A model generated the notes under the pieces. It was not told where the DNA came from and did not search any database. It saw nothing but the letters and a program-made list of their open reading frames with translations. 22,005 bases of DNA from NCBI GenBank assembly GCA_964344055.1, contig CAYFLT010000074.1:1-22005 (forward strand), in the 5' to 3' direction. A program made the position numbers and the translations under genes. Source of the DNA: OFTM10 sp964344055. GTDB lineage: Bacteria; Actinomycetota; Acidimicrobiia; Acidimicrobiales; Aldehydirespiratoraceae. Shown piece after piece: positions 14,164-21,956 of this stretch (position 1 is the stretch's first letter; the number at the start of each line of letters is the position of its first letter).

Positions 14164-16350
14164 CTAGGGGGCGGCGGTGGTCGTGGTGGTCGTGGTGGTG
14201 GTCGTCGTGGTCGTGGTGGTGGTCTCCACGATCGTCTCCTCACCGACGGTGATGGTGACGACGGTGCCGACGTCGACCTCCTCGAAGGCGGCCGGGGTCT
14301 GCGAGATCACCCGACCGGCCAACGCCGAACCCTCTGGCACGGCCTCGAACACCGGCACCGGATCGAGCCCCGCATTGCGCAGGGTCTGGATGGCCGTATC
14401 GGCGAAGAGGCCGTCGAGCTGGGGCACCACGACCTTCGGCAGGCCGCTGGACACCACGATCGACACGGTGGAGCCGACCGGAACGAGTTGATCCTTGCCG
14501 GGCTCGGTGCGGATGACCTTGCCCTCCTCGATCAGTTCGCTCGGCTCCTCGATCGGGCTGCCGGAAACCGTGAAGCCGGCGTCTCGGAGCGCGTTGAGGG
14601 CATCGATGACGGTGAGCCCCTCAACGTCGGGGACGTCGATGACTTCGGGTCCGCTCGACACCGTGATCTGCACGACCTCACCCGGCGCCAACTCGGTGCG
14701 CGGGCTCGGGGTCTGGCTCAACACGGTGCCCGGATCGGTCGGGCTCGCCTCGTTGGTGATCTCGACCTCGTAGCCCTGGCTGAACAACAGGGCGGTGGCG
14801 TCTTCCTCACTCTGCCCGATCACGTTCGGGACGGTGTCCGCCACGCCCGAACTGACGGTGATCGTGATTTCGGTGCCGGGCTCGACCCGCTGACCGGCCG
14901 GCGGGTTCTGGTCGAACACCTCGTTGAGCGGGACCGTGTTGTTCGACTCGAACACGATGTCGGGGACGAGACCGGCCTCCGCCAATGCCGACCGGGCGGC
15001 ATCGACCTGTTCGCCGATCAGGCGGGGAATGTCGATCTCCTCGGTGGTGACTCCACCGTCGTCACCGTTGGCGGTGCCGTCGCCTCCCTCGCCACCGAGA
15101 GCGTCCCAGAAGGCAACCACCAGGAAGCCGAGGACGGCCACGAGAACGGCCAGAGCCGAGACGAGAGCGACGTTGCGCCAGATCCCTCCACCGCGCTGGG
15201 GAGGTTCCTCGTAGTAGTAACCGCCGGGGTACTGGGCGGCGAGCGCAGGGTCGACCACGCCCGGATAGGCCTGTGGCGCGGCCGCCGCGGGCGCAGCGGC
15301 AACCTGGGGCGGCACGGCCGCCTGAGCGGCCGGGGTGATCGGTTGGGCGGTGGTGGCGTCGACAGTGGCGGCCGAGCCCGCTCCCGCATCGGCGGGAGCG
15401 GCCGGCTGGGCGGTGGTGGCGCCCGCTTCACTGGCGCCCGCAGCACTGGCGCCAGCGGACGCAGCAGCAGCACCTCCGGCGGCTGCGGCAGCCGCCTTGC
15501 CCGGAAGCTTGTGCGCGCCGGCGCGGTACCGGCGGAGATCGTTGCGCAGGTCGTCGGCGGTGGGGTACCGGTTCGCCGGGCTCTTCGCCAGAAGCTTCAT
15601 GGTGATGGCCTCGAGCGACTGGGCCACCTGAACACCGCGCCCCGCGAGAGACTCCGGCTTCTCCTGGACGTGCTTGTAGGCAACCGCAACCGGGGTCTCG
15701 GCCTGGAACGGCGGCGTCCCTGCGAGCATCTCGTAGAGCACCACACCGAGGCTGTAGAGGTCGCTGCGGCCGTCGAGGGTCTTGCCCTGAGCCTGCTCGG
15801 GAGAGAAGTAGGTGGCGGTGCCCATCACCGAACCGTGCTGGGTGAGTCCCGCATCGGTGCCACCGGCGAGGGCTGTCGCGATGCCGAAGTCGGCTACCTT
15901 CACGACCCCATCGTCGGAGACCAGGATGTTGCCGAGCTTCACGTCTCGGTGGACGAGCCCTGCGGCGTGGGCGGTGGCCAGTGCACCGGCGACATCGGAT
16001 GCGATCTCGGCTGCCCGGTCCGGAGAGAGCGGGCCGGTGCTGCGCAGCACGTCGGACATCGACCGACCGGCCACGTGCTCCATGACGATGTAGTAGGTGC
16101 CCCGCTCCTGACCCCAGTCGTAGATCCCCACGATGTTGGGATGGTTCAGGTTGGCGGCCGCCTGGGCCTCGCGCCGGAACCGCTCGACGAAGTTCGGATC
16201 GTTGGCGAATTCCGGGAACAGCACCTTGAGCGCGACCTCGCGCCCGAGCAGTTCATCGCGGGCGAGATACACATCGGCCATACCGCCGCGGGCGATGTGG
16301 CGGAGCAGCTCGTAGCGCCCGTTGAAAACGGTAGGCCCCTGTTCGGACAT
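14164..16350 (-). CDS. pknB: PASTA-domain Ser/Thr protein kinase PknB
   Basis: PknB is a membrane kinase that senses peptidoglycan fragments or lipid II outside and phosphorylates cell-growth proteins inside. The 728-residue protein has a kinase domain (about 12-275) with glycine loop IARGGMADVYLA, K42, HRDVKLGN (D136, N141), DFG (154-156) and GTATYFSPEQ. An Ala/Pro/Gln-rich juxtamembrane segment (285-385), one membrane helix (about 393-413) and four extracellular PASTA repeats (about 440-705) follow, then a C-terminal run of 16 Thr. In the activation loop LTQHGS keeps the first Thr (T170) of the PknB TQT pair, but His replaces the second. The ATG at 16350 has TAGACT eight bases upstream, so pknB may have its own leaderless promoter inside the cluster. 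A separate pknA is absent from this locus. Confidence 0.96.
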   Translation of the reverse strand: MSEQGPTVFNGRYELLRHIARGGMADVYLARDELLGREVALKVLFPEFANDPNFVERFRREAQAAANLNHPNIVGIYDWGQERGTYYIVMEHVAGRSMSDVLRSTGPLSPDRAAEIASDVAGALATAHAAGLVHRDVKLGNILVSDDGVVKVADFGIATALAGGTDAGLTQHGSVMGTATYFSPEQAQGKTLDGRSDLYSLGVVLYEMLAGTPPFQAETPVAVAYKHVQEKPESLAGRGVQVAQSLEAITMKLLAKSPANRYPTADDLRNDLRRYRAGAHKLPGKAAAAAAGGAAAASAGASAAGASEAGATTAQPAAPADAGAGSAATVDATTAQPITPAAQAAVPPQVAAAPAAAAPQAYPGVVDPALAAQYPGGYYYEEPPQRGGGIWRNVALVSALAVLVAVLGFLVVAFWDALGGEGGDGTANGDDGGVTTEEIDIPRLIGEQVDAARSALAEAGLVPDIVFESNNTVPLNEVFDQNPPAGQRVEPGTEITITVSSGVADTVPNVIGQSEEDATALLFSQGYEVEITNEASPTDPGTVLSQTPSPRTELAPGEVVQITVSSGPEVIDVPDVEGLTVIDALNALRDAGFTVSGSPIEEPSELIEEGKVIRTEPGKDQLVPVGSTVSIVVSSGLPKVVVPQLDGLFADTAIQTLRNAGLDPVPVFEAVPEGSALAGRVISQTPAAFEEVDVGTVVTITVGEETIVETTTTTTTTTTTTTTTTAAP
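14170..14224. repeat. ACC/GGT-type trinucleotide tract encoding the poly-Thr tail of PknB
   Basis: The plus strand reads mainly GGT and CGT triplets, which on the coding strand are ACC and ACG Thr codons (16 in a row). The tract is close to a microsatellite; slippage by whole triplets would change only tail length. Confidence 0.8.
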
Positions 16351-16358
16351 GGCAGCCG

Positions 16359-16364
16359 AGTCTA
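16359..16364 (-). promoter_or_regulatory. Possible internal promoter -10 for pknB
   Basis: On the minus strand TAGACT fits TANNNT and ends eight bases before the pknB ATG. The pbpA stop is 54 bases upstream of that ATG, the widest gap in the cluster. There is no Shine-Dalgarno. The -35 is weak. Confidence 0.4.
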
Positions 16365-16404
16365 CCGGGGAAGGCCCGGACGACCGATGCAGGGCGCCGC
16401 GGAG

Positions 16405-18072
16405 TTAGCCAGCGGCGAAATACGCCTCGATGACTGCCCGCGCGACAGGTGCCGCCACCCGTCCTCCGGTCTGCTCGCTGGCGCCCTCCTGGGCCTCGAC
16501 GATCACCGCCACGGCCAGCTCCGGAGGACTCCCCGGCGGCCCCGCGAAACCGACGATCCAGGCGTGGGAGTTGGGCGGCTCCGTACCCAACTGGGCCGTG
16601 CCGGTCTTGCCGCCGACCACGAGACCCTCCACCGCGAGATTTCGGGCGGTGCCGTTCTCGGCGACATTGACCATCGCGTCGAACAGGACACGGGCGGTAC
16701 CCGCGCTCATCGCAACCCGCCACACGTCGGGTTCGATCTCGTCGTAGATGCTCCCGTCGGCAGCGGTCAGGGTGCGCACCACGTGGGGCGCCATCACCAC
16801 GCCGTCGTTGGCGATCGCCGCGGCGACCAGCGCCATCTGCAGCGGCGTGGCGGACACGTCGTTCTGGCCGATCGAAGCCTGGGCCAGTCGGGCCGAGTCC
16901 TCGTGGACAGAGACGTTGCTGTTGGCTGGCGCTGTGTTGTCGCCGGGCGTAGCGGTGTCATCGCCGGGCGTAGCGGTGTCATCGCCGGGCGTAGCCGGGG
17001 CCGTGGCCGACTCATCTGACGCGGCGGCATCCGATCCAGCCGAAACGCCGCCCGCATCTTCATCCGCGTCGGAGTAGCGGTAGAAGGCGACGTCGGCGAG
17101 GTAGTCCCCGAAGTCGGTGGGGAACCGCGACCTCGCGGCACTCGGCAGGTCGATCGGCGGTACGTGATTGAACCCGAAGGCCTCCGCAGCGGTGATCATC
17201 GCGTCGGGGCCGACCCACTCCGCACCCATCTCGGCGAACGCGGTGTTGCACGAGACCCGCAAGACCTCCATCAGATCGCCGCCGCAGGTGCTCCCACCGA
17301 AGTTGCCGATCGGGAACCCCGCGGGGATCGGCTCGTAGGCGTCGGTCGCCTCGAACACCGGGTCGAACGCGCCAACCAGGCCGTTCTCGACTCCGGCGGC
17401 AGCAGTCACGAGCTTGAAGGTCGACCCGGGGAAGAAGACCTCCCGAAACGCCTTGCCCAGCAGCGGGTCGTCCGGATCGGCCAGGAGCGCCTCGTAGGCA
17501 CCGTTGGCGGCGGCACCGTCCGGGTCGGCGATCAGGTTGGGGTCGAAGCTGGGCCACGTCCACATGCTGACGATCTCCCCGCTCCGGGGATCGAGCGCAA
17601 CCACCGATCCCCGACGATCGCCCAAGGCCTCCCTGGCAGCCTCCTGCACGTCGTGGCGGATCGTGAGCCGCAACGTCGCCGTCGTGTCGCGGCTGCTGAA
17701 CAGATCACCGAACGACTGGAACTGCTGCTCGATCGGGGTACCCGCCAGCTCGTCGTTGTATTCCCGCTCGAGGCCGGTCGACGCGACGTTCAACGACTGA
17801 TAGCCGGCGACGTGGGCGTAGAGCTCCCCCTCGGGATACTCCCGGCGATAGTCGACCGGTTCTCCGACCTCCACCGATCGCGCCACGACGACCCCGTCGG
17901 CGGTCAGGATCTGGCCGCGGGCCCGACCGAACTCGCGAACCAGCCCGCGGGAGTTGTTGACGTTCTCCTGGAGCCGCTCGGCACCGAAGAACTGCACCCG
18001 GTTGAGCTGGGCGAACAACAGCAGATACAGCACCACGAGCGCGACGCCGAGCCGCCGGATTCGAGTGTTCAC
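16405..18072 (-). CDS. pbpA: Class B penicillin-binding protein (PbpA-like transpeptidase)
   Basis: PbpA cross-links peptidoglycan stem peptides outside the membrane, working with a SEDS glycosyltransferase. The 555-residue protein has an N-terminal membrane helix (8-22), a short dimerisation module, and the transpeptidase domain with S217 in PGSTFK (SxxK), S274-C-N276 (SxN) and K489-T-G (KTG). An insert at about 335-386, between SxN and KTG, is Ala/Asp/Thr/Pro-rich and contains TPGDDTA repeats encoded by a 21-base tandem repeat; this is not a normal part of the domain. The start is the GTG at 18072, overlapping the rodA TGA in a GTGA, so the two are translationally coupled. The partner is expected to be that RodA. 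Family and active-site calls are firm; the insert's role is unknown. Confidence 0.95.
   Translation of the reverse strand: MNTRIRRLGVALVVLYLLLFAQLNRVQFFGAERLQENVNNSRGLVREFGRARGQILTADGVVVARSVEVGEPVDYRREYPEGELYAHVAGYQSLNVASTGLEREYNDELAGTPIEQQFQSFGDLFSSRDTTATLRLTIRHDVQEAAREALGDRRGSVVALDPRSGEIVSMWTWPSFDPNLIADPDGAAANGAYEALLADPDDPLLGKAFREVFFPGSTFKLVTAAAGVENGLVGAFDPVFEATDAYEPIPAGFPIGNFGGSTCGGDLMEVLRVSCNTAFAEMGAEWVGPDAMITAAEAFGFNHVPPIDLPSAARSRFPTDFGDYLADVAFYRYSDADEDAGGVSAGSDAAASDESATAPATPGDDTATPGDDTATPGDNTAPANSNVSVHEDSARLAQASIGQNDVSATPLQMALVAAAIANDGVVMAPHVVRTLTAADGSIYDEIEPDVWRVAMSAGTARVLFDAMVNVAENGTARNLAVEGLVVGGKTGTAQLGTEPPNSHAWIVGFAGPPGSPPELAVAVIVEAQEGASEQTGGRVAAPVARAVIEAYFAAG
16940..17002. repeat. 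21-base tandem repeat inside pbpA
   Basis: Three copies of a 21-base unit starting TCGCCGGGCGTAGC begin at 16940, 16961 and 16982. The first two copies match closely and the third diverges at its end. Each encodes TPGDDTA or a variant (TPGDNTA) in an extracytoplasmic loop. In-frame units allow copy-number change without loss of reading frame. Confidence 0.85.
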
Positions 18073-19391
18073 GAGCTGCCGACCGGTTCCAGACGCTGCT
18101 CGTGGGACATGCGCATGAGCAGCGCGAGTAGGACGTAGTTCGCCACCAGTGACGACCCGCCATAGCTGACGAAGGGAAGGGTGATGCCCGTCAATGGCAC
18201 GACCCTGAGCACGCCTCCCATGATGATGAACGACTGCACCCCGAGGAGGGTGGTGAGCCCGACCGCGAAGAGCTTCTCGAAGGGACGTTCGGCCCGCAGG
18301 GCGATACGAAGACCCGACCCGACCAGCACCAGGAAGGCCATCAGGATCGCCGCCGAGCCTCCGAGCCCCAGCTCCTCGCCGATGGCGGCGAAGATGAAGT
18401 CACTCTCGGCATAGGGGCTGCGGTCCGGTTCTCCCCGTCCCAAGCCGGTTCCCGTCAGTCCTCCGTCCGCCAGCGCGAACGAGGCCTCGACGATCTGGAA
18501 GCCGTCGCCCTTCGGGTCGATCCACGGGTCCCGCCAGATGTCGACCCGCTGCTGCACGTGGGGGAAGATCGACCACGCCAGCAGCGCTCCGCCCGAGAAG
18601 AGCACCCCGCCGAGCACCAGGAACATCCCCCGCTCGGAAGCGATCCAGAGCAGCACCACGAACAGGGTGAAGAAGAGCAGGGACGAACCGAGGTCCCGCT
18701 CGAGCACCATCAGCCCGAGCGAGCCGGCCCAGGCGACACCGATCGGGACGAAGTCCCGCAGTTCGAGCCGTGTGCGCATCATGTCGCGCGACTCCACCAG
18801 GTAGGCGGCGAAGAAGACGGCGAGCGCGATCTTCGCGAATTCTCCGGGCTGGAAGTTGATCGGGCCGACACTGGCCCAGATCCGCGCGCCGTTGATCTCG
18901 CGGCCGAAACCGGGCACCAACGGAAGGGCGAGCAACGCCATGCCCGCAATGCCGAGGAGGTAGCGATAGGCGGCGAGCATTCGGACCCTCGGGATGATCA
19001 CGAGCGTGCCGATGTACCCGGCGACCCCGATCGCGGTCCAGGTCGACTGCAGCCCTGCGAGATCCGAGCCCCCCGGCACATCACCCGCCAATCGGGCGAT
19101 CATCACATAGCCCAATCCGTTCAACAGGAACGCCACGGGCAGCATCACCGGGTCGGCCGCGGGTGCGAGCCGGCGGGTGGCCACGTGCGCCAGCAGGAGC
19201 AGGGCCAGCATCCACACGAGGAAGGGACCGAGGTTCGCCGGGATGGACGCCGAGGCACCGAGACTGGCGAGCCCGTAGGCCACCACGACGATGACCGCGA
19301 CCATCGCCACCAACCCGGCCTCGACCCGCCGGGGCTTGAGCGCGGCGTACGGGGCGGCGATCTGGGGCCGACTGGGCGCCGGGAAGGTCAC
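18069..19391 (-). CDS. rodA: SEDS-family peptidoglycan glycosyltransferase RodA/FtsW
   Basis: SEDS proteins polymerise lipid II into glycan strands in the membrane and pair with a class B PBP. The 440-residue protein has about twelve predicted membrane helices. Family motifs are present: REINGARIWASVGPINFQPG (helix and loop with GPxxFQPxEFAKI), KGDGFQIVEASFALADGG with GLGRGE, FIFAAIGEELGLGG, and the C-terminal PFVSYGGSSLVANY. The GTG at 19391 overlaps the pstP TGA as GTGA, and its own TGA overlaps the pbpA GTG in the same way. Position between pstP and pbpA matches the actinobacterial rodA rather than ftsW, which normally lies in the dcw cluster, so the RodA name is chosen by context. Confidence 0.94.
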   Translation of the reverse strand: MTFPAPSRPQIAAPYAALKPRRVEAGLVAMVAVIVVVAYGLASLGASASIPANLGPFLVWMLALLLLAHVATRRLAPAADPVMLPVAFLLNGLGYVMIARLAGDVPGGSDLAGLQSTWTAIGVAGYIGTLVIIPRVRMLAAYRYLLGIAGMALLALPLVPGFGREINGARIWASVGPINFQPGEFAKIALAVFFAAYLVESRDMMRTRLELRDFVPIGVAWAGSLGLMVLERDLGSSLLFFTLFVVLLWIASERGMFLVLGGVLFSGGALLAWSIFPHVQQRVDIWRDPWIDPKGDGFQIVEASFALADGGLTGTGLGRGEPDRSPYAESDFIFAAIGEELGLGGSAAILMAFLVLVGSGLRIALRAERPFEKLFAVGLTTLLGVQSFIIMGGVLRVVPLTGITLPFVSYGGSSLVANYVLLALLMRMSHEQRLEPVGSS

Positions 19392-20578
19392 GGATCGGCC
19401 GAGCCGGCCCGCTTCGTGAGCTCCGTTGCGTACCGTCGGGCTTCGTCGAGCGAGTCGAACTCCTGCCCGTCGCTCACCGCTTCCAGGTCACCCGGGTCGA
19501 GCTCGGCCACCGAGATGCCGACATCGGCCTCGAGGGTCGGGTCGAACCACAGGACCCCACCGGGGCGCCCCTTGTAGATCACGACATTCTCCCCCTCGAC
19601 GCCGACGAAGTAGGCCGAGCGGGCGTAGATCGTGATCGACGTGAACAGCACGGCGAGAACGACCACCACCGCGGTGATGAAGGCGGCCAGACGCCAGGTG
19701 AGAAACGGCACCGGCGTGCCGACCCGGATCTCGTCGGGATGGGGATCGCCTTCGATGATCGGGTCGTCGGCTGCCGTGGGTCGCTCGATGTGGAGTACGC
19801 CGTCGGGCAGGGCCTTGCGGGTGTCGGTAACCCGGTCCTCGGGTGGATCATCGACCGAATCGGCCTCGGCGATGTCGACGATGACGACGGTGACGTTGTC
19901 CCGACCTCCCGCCGCACACGCCCGGGAAACGAGATCGTCCGCCGCCGCCTGCGGGGAGTCGGTGGAGGCCAACACCTCGTGGATCTCCTGGGTTCCGATC
20001 TCACCGAAAAGGCCGTCACTGCATAGGACGTAGCGATCGCCGGTGATGGGCACCAGCTCCCAGGCATCGACCAGGACCTTCTCGTCGATGCCGAGGGCGC
20101 GGGTGACGATGTTGCGTTGGGGATGGTTCGCGGCCTCGGCTCGGGTCAGCCGACCATCGCGTACCAGGGCCTCGACGAGACTGTGGTCCTCGGTGTGCTG
20201 GTGAAGCCCTTCCTCGGTGAGTCGATAGAGCCGGCTGTCGCCGACGTTGGCGATGCCGATCCGATGCGGACCGGCGTTGGAGAGACCGACGAGGGCGCAG
20301 ACGGTCGTGCCCATCCCGCGGAGCGCCGGCTCGGTATGGGTCCGAGCCACGATCTGCTCGTTGGCCTCCTGAACCCATCCGATGAGCTCGTCGATCGACG
20401 CCACGTGCTCGGCCTTGGCCATGGTGGTGACGGCGATCTCCGAAGCGATCTCGCCGCCACTGTGCCCACCCATCCCGTCGGCAAGGACGAAGACCGGATC
20501 GGACACGAGATAGTGGTCCTGGTTGTTGCGCCGCACCCGGCCGACATCGGTGGCGGCACCGACCGCGAAGGTGGTCAC
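19388..20578 (-). CDS. pstP: PP2C-type Ser/Thr protein phosphatase PstP
   Basis: PstP dephosphorylates PknB and its targets, resetting this signalling pathway. The 396-residue protein has a cytosolic PP2C domain (about 1-237) with metal-binding motifs DVGRVRRNNQD, LADGMGG (D35), GTTVCALV, NVGDSRLYR, CSDGLF and GGRDNVTVV. An acidic linker, one membrane helix (about 295-317) and a small extracellular domain (about 320-396) follow. The architecture equals mycobacterial PstP, although the extracellular part is shorter. The start GTG at 20578 overlaps the fhaB TGA (GTGA), and the 3' end overlaps rodA the same way. All metal ligands seem present. Confidence 0.96.
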   Translation of the reverse strand: MTTFAVGAATDVGRVRRNNQDHYLVSDPVFVLADGMGGHSGGEIASEIAVTTMAKAEHVASIDELIGWVQEANEQIVARTHTEPALRGMGTTVCALVGLSNAGPHRIGIANVGDSRLYRLTEEGLHQHTEDHSLVEALVRDGRLTRAEAANHPQRNIVTRALGIDEKVLVDAWELVPITGDRYVLCSDGLFGEIGTQEIHEVLASTDSPQAAADDLVSRACAAGGRDNVTVVIVDIAEADSVDDPPEDRVTDTRKALPDGVLHIERPTAADDPIIEGDPHPDEIRVGTPVPFLTWRLAAFITAVVVVLAVLFTSITIYARSAYFVGVEGENVVIYKGRPGGVLWFDPTLEADVGISVAELDPGDLEAVSDGQEFDSLDEARRYATELTKRAGSADP

Positions 20579-21078
20579 GAGAGCTCCATCACGACGTCGC
20601 CGATCTGGACACGATCCCCGGCGCGCACCGGCTGTGCCGCGGTGACGCTCTCACCGTTGAGGAGGGTGCCGTTGGTGGAATCGAGGTCCTCCACCACCCA
20701 CCGCCCGGCCGCGAAGAACACGCGGGCATGGAGCTTGGAGACCCGCGCATCGTCGATTACCACCGCGCACCCACCCGCCCGGCCGATGGTGGTCTCACCG
20801 ACGAGTTCATAGCTTGTGCCGGCGACGTGGGACGGCGCGACGATCATCAGCCGGGGCGGGGCCGCCGCAACCGCAGGGACAGGCGCCGGTTGCGGAGCCG
20901 GCGGGGCCGTGGCCGCGCTTCCGGCCGCTACCGGCACCGGAGCGGCCAGCGGGTCGACCGGGGCACGCGGTGCCTCGGCCCTCAGCTCGACCCACACCGC
21001 CCGCAGGACGCGGAAGAACGTGAGGTACACGAGCGCCAGGAGGCAGATCCGCAGGATGATCAGAGTTTGGTCCGACAC
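20575..21078 (-). CDS. fhaB: FHA-domain protein FhaB (FipA-like)
   Basis: FHA domains bind phosphothreonine; FhaB links the PknB pathway to the cell-wall machinery in mycobacteria. The 167-residue protein has an N-terminal membrane helix (6-26), a Pro/Ala-rich linker (35-75) and a C-terminal FHA domain (about 80-166) with IGRAGGCAVVIDD, SKLHARVF and DLDSTNGTLLNG. The phosphothreonine-binding residues (GR, SxxH, N) are intact. The start is GTG at 21078, with AAGGGA shortly upstream and a TANNNT (TAGGAT, 21089-21094) ten bases away, so a promoter between fhaA and fhaB is possible. Its TGA overlaps the pstP GTG. Confidence 0.93.
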   Translation of the reverse strand: MSDQTLIILRICLLALVYLTFFRVLRAVWVELRAEAPRAPVDPLAAPVPVAAGSAATAPPAPQPAPVPAVAAAPPRLMIVAPSHVAGTSYELVGETTIGRAGGCAVVIDDARVSKLHARVFFAAGRWVVEDLDSTNGTLLNGESVTAAQPVRAGDRVQIGDVVMELS

Positions 21079-21088
21079 GGTCCCTTCG

Positions 21089-21094
21089 ATCCTA
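21089..21094 (-). promoter_or_regulatory. Possible -10 element upstream of fhaB
   Basis: TAGGAT on the minus strand lies ten bases before the fhaB GTG within the 50-base gap after fhaA. It is the same hexamer as the clpB -10. The -35 is not evident, so the call is weak. Confidence 0.3.
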
Positions 21095-21128
21095 CTTCCG
21101 CCACCCGAGCCGGCCGTGTCGCAGACCG

Positions 21129-21785
21129 TCAGCCGGCCCTGAACTCGAACGTGGTGGTGGCACCCAGCGCCACCTGGTCGCCGTCAGCCAGCCGGTGCTG
21201 GGTCACCCGTACTCCGTTGACCGTGGTGCCGTTGGTGGAGCCCCGGTCGGCCAGCACGAAGCCGTCGCCGTCAGGTCGGATGTCGGCGTGTTCCCGGCTC
21301 ACGTTGGGGTCGTCGAAGGTGAGCGTGCATTCGGGCAGCCGACCGAGGGTCATGACGTACTCGCCGAGCACGATCTGCTGACCCGTGGCCAGATGCAGCA
21401 CACCGACACCGCCATCGGCCTCCTTCATGCGGGCCCGCACTGCCAGTGCGCCGCCCCGCAGGCCGGGGTCGGCGTCGAGTTCCACCTGGACGGGGCCCAT
21501 GAAGACCCAGCCCTCGTCCTTCGCAGTCTCGCGGGCGGCGTCGCAGAGCTCGCGGGTGAGGGACTCCTGGACGTCCGCGAAACGCTCGAGATCGGTGAAG
21601 GACAACAGGACCGAGAAGTGGTTGGCCACGACCGGCTGACCCTTCACCCCGACGGAACGTGAATCGGCCATCTCACGGCCGATTCGGTGGCTGATCTCGA
21701 CCGGCCGCACCCCGCCGCGGAAGAACCGCCCGACAGTGCCTTCGACGAAGCGTTCCAGGCGTCGTTCCACGGATCGTAGGCCCAC
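21129..21785 (-). CDS. fhaA: FHA-domain protein FhaA (DUF3662-FHA)
   Basis: FhaA is a cytosolic phosphothreonine reader that in mycobacteria binds phosphorylated pseudokinase MviN and regulates peptidoglycan precursor flow. The 218-residue protein has the N-terminal DUF3662 domain (about 1-120; RSVERRLERFVEGTVGRFF and VANHFSVLLS) joined by a short segment to an FHA domain (143-216) with LGRLPECTL, VSREHADI (S163, H166) and RGSTNGTTVNG. Mycobacterial FhaA is over 500 residues because of a long disordered linker, which is nearly absent here. The start is GTG at 21785 with TAGCCT seven bases upstream and no Shine-Dalgarno, a leaderless pattern. It is the first gene of the cluster and divergent from tRNA-Leu, as in M. 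tuberculosis. Confidence 0.94.
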   Translation of the reverse strand: MGLRSVERRLERFVEGTVGRFFRGGVRPVEISHRIGREMADSRSVGVKGQPVVANHFSVLLSFTDLERFADVQESLTRELCDAARETAKDEGWVFMGPVQVELDADPGLRGGALAVRARMKEADGGVGVLHLATGQQIVLGEYVMTLGRLPECTLTFDDPNVSREHADIRPDGDGFVLADRGSTNGTTVNGVRVTQHRLADGDQVALGATTTFEFRAG

Positions 21786-21792
21786 GGTGTAG

Positions 21793-21798
21793 AGGCTA
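21793..21798 (-). promoter_or_regulatory. -10 element of the fhaA-led cluster (probable leaderless start)
   Basis: TAGCCT on the minus strand ends seven bases before the GTG of fhaA. It is identical in sequence and similar in spacing to the element before pabA. It would drive the whole fhaA-fhaB-pstP-rodA-pbpA-pknB cluster. The 81-base spacer to the tRNA holds no gene. Confidence 0.5.
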
Positions 21799-21866
21799 AT
21801 GCCGTGACGGATTCGAAGAGGGCCGCGGTAGTCTTGGCAGAACGTTCACTTCGGTGTTCATGCCAC

Positions 21867-21950
21867 GCGCGAGTGGCGGAATTGGCAGACGCGCAGGCTT
21901 CAGGTGCCTGTGCCCGTAAGGGTGTGGGGGTTCAAGTCCCCCCTCGCGCA
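21867..21950 (+). tRNA. tRNA-Leu (anticodon CAG)
   Basis: An 84-base class II tRNA with acceptor arms GCGCGAG (21867-21873) and CTCGCGC (21943-21949) plus discriminator A. The anticodon stem CAGGC/GCCTG encloses loop TTCAGGT, giving anticodon CAG, which reads CUG, a major Leu codon in high-GC genomes. A long variable arm (TGCCCGTAAGGGTGT) identifies the Leu/Ser/Tyr class. The T arm is GGGGG-TTCAAGT-CCCCC. The CCA end is not encoded. The same tRNA borders fhaA in M. tuberculosis. A TTGGCA at 21834-21839 could be its -35, but the -10 is unclear. Confidence 0.97.
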
Positions 21951-21956
21951 CAATGT

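Noticed and set aside
14119..17019. 966-codon plus-strand open frame opposite pknB and pbpA
   Set aside because: It spans two real minus-strand genes, has Gly/Arg/Asp-rich composition without domains, and would also read through the terminator region.
21840..21847. GAACGTTC as an SOS (LexA) box
   Set aside because: It is a simple 8-base palindrome without the spacing of LexA sites and lies before a tRNA; no supporting context.
21867..21950. Attachment site or integrated element at tRNA-Leu
   Set aside because: No integrase, no direct repeat of the tRNA 3' end and no change of composition on either side within the window.
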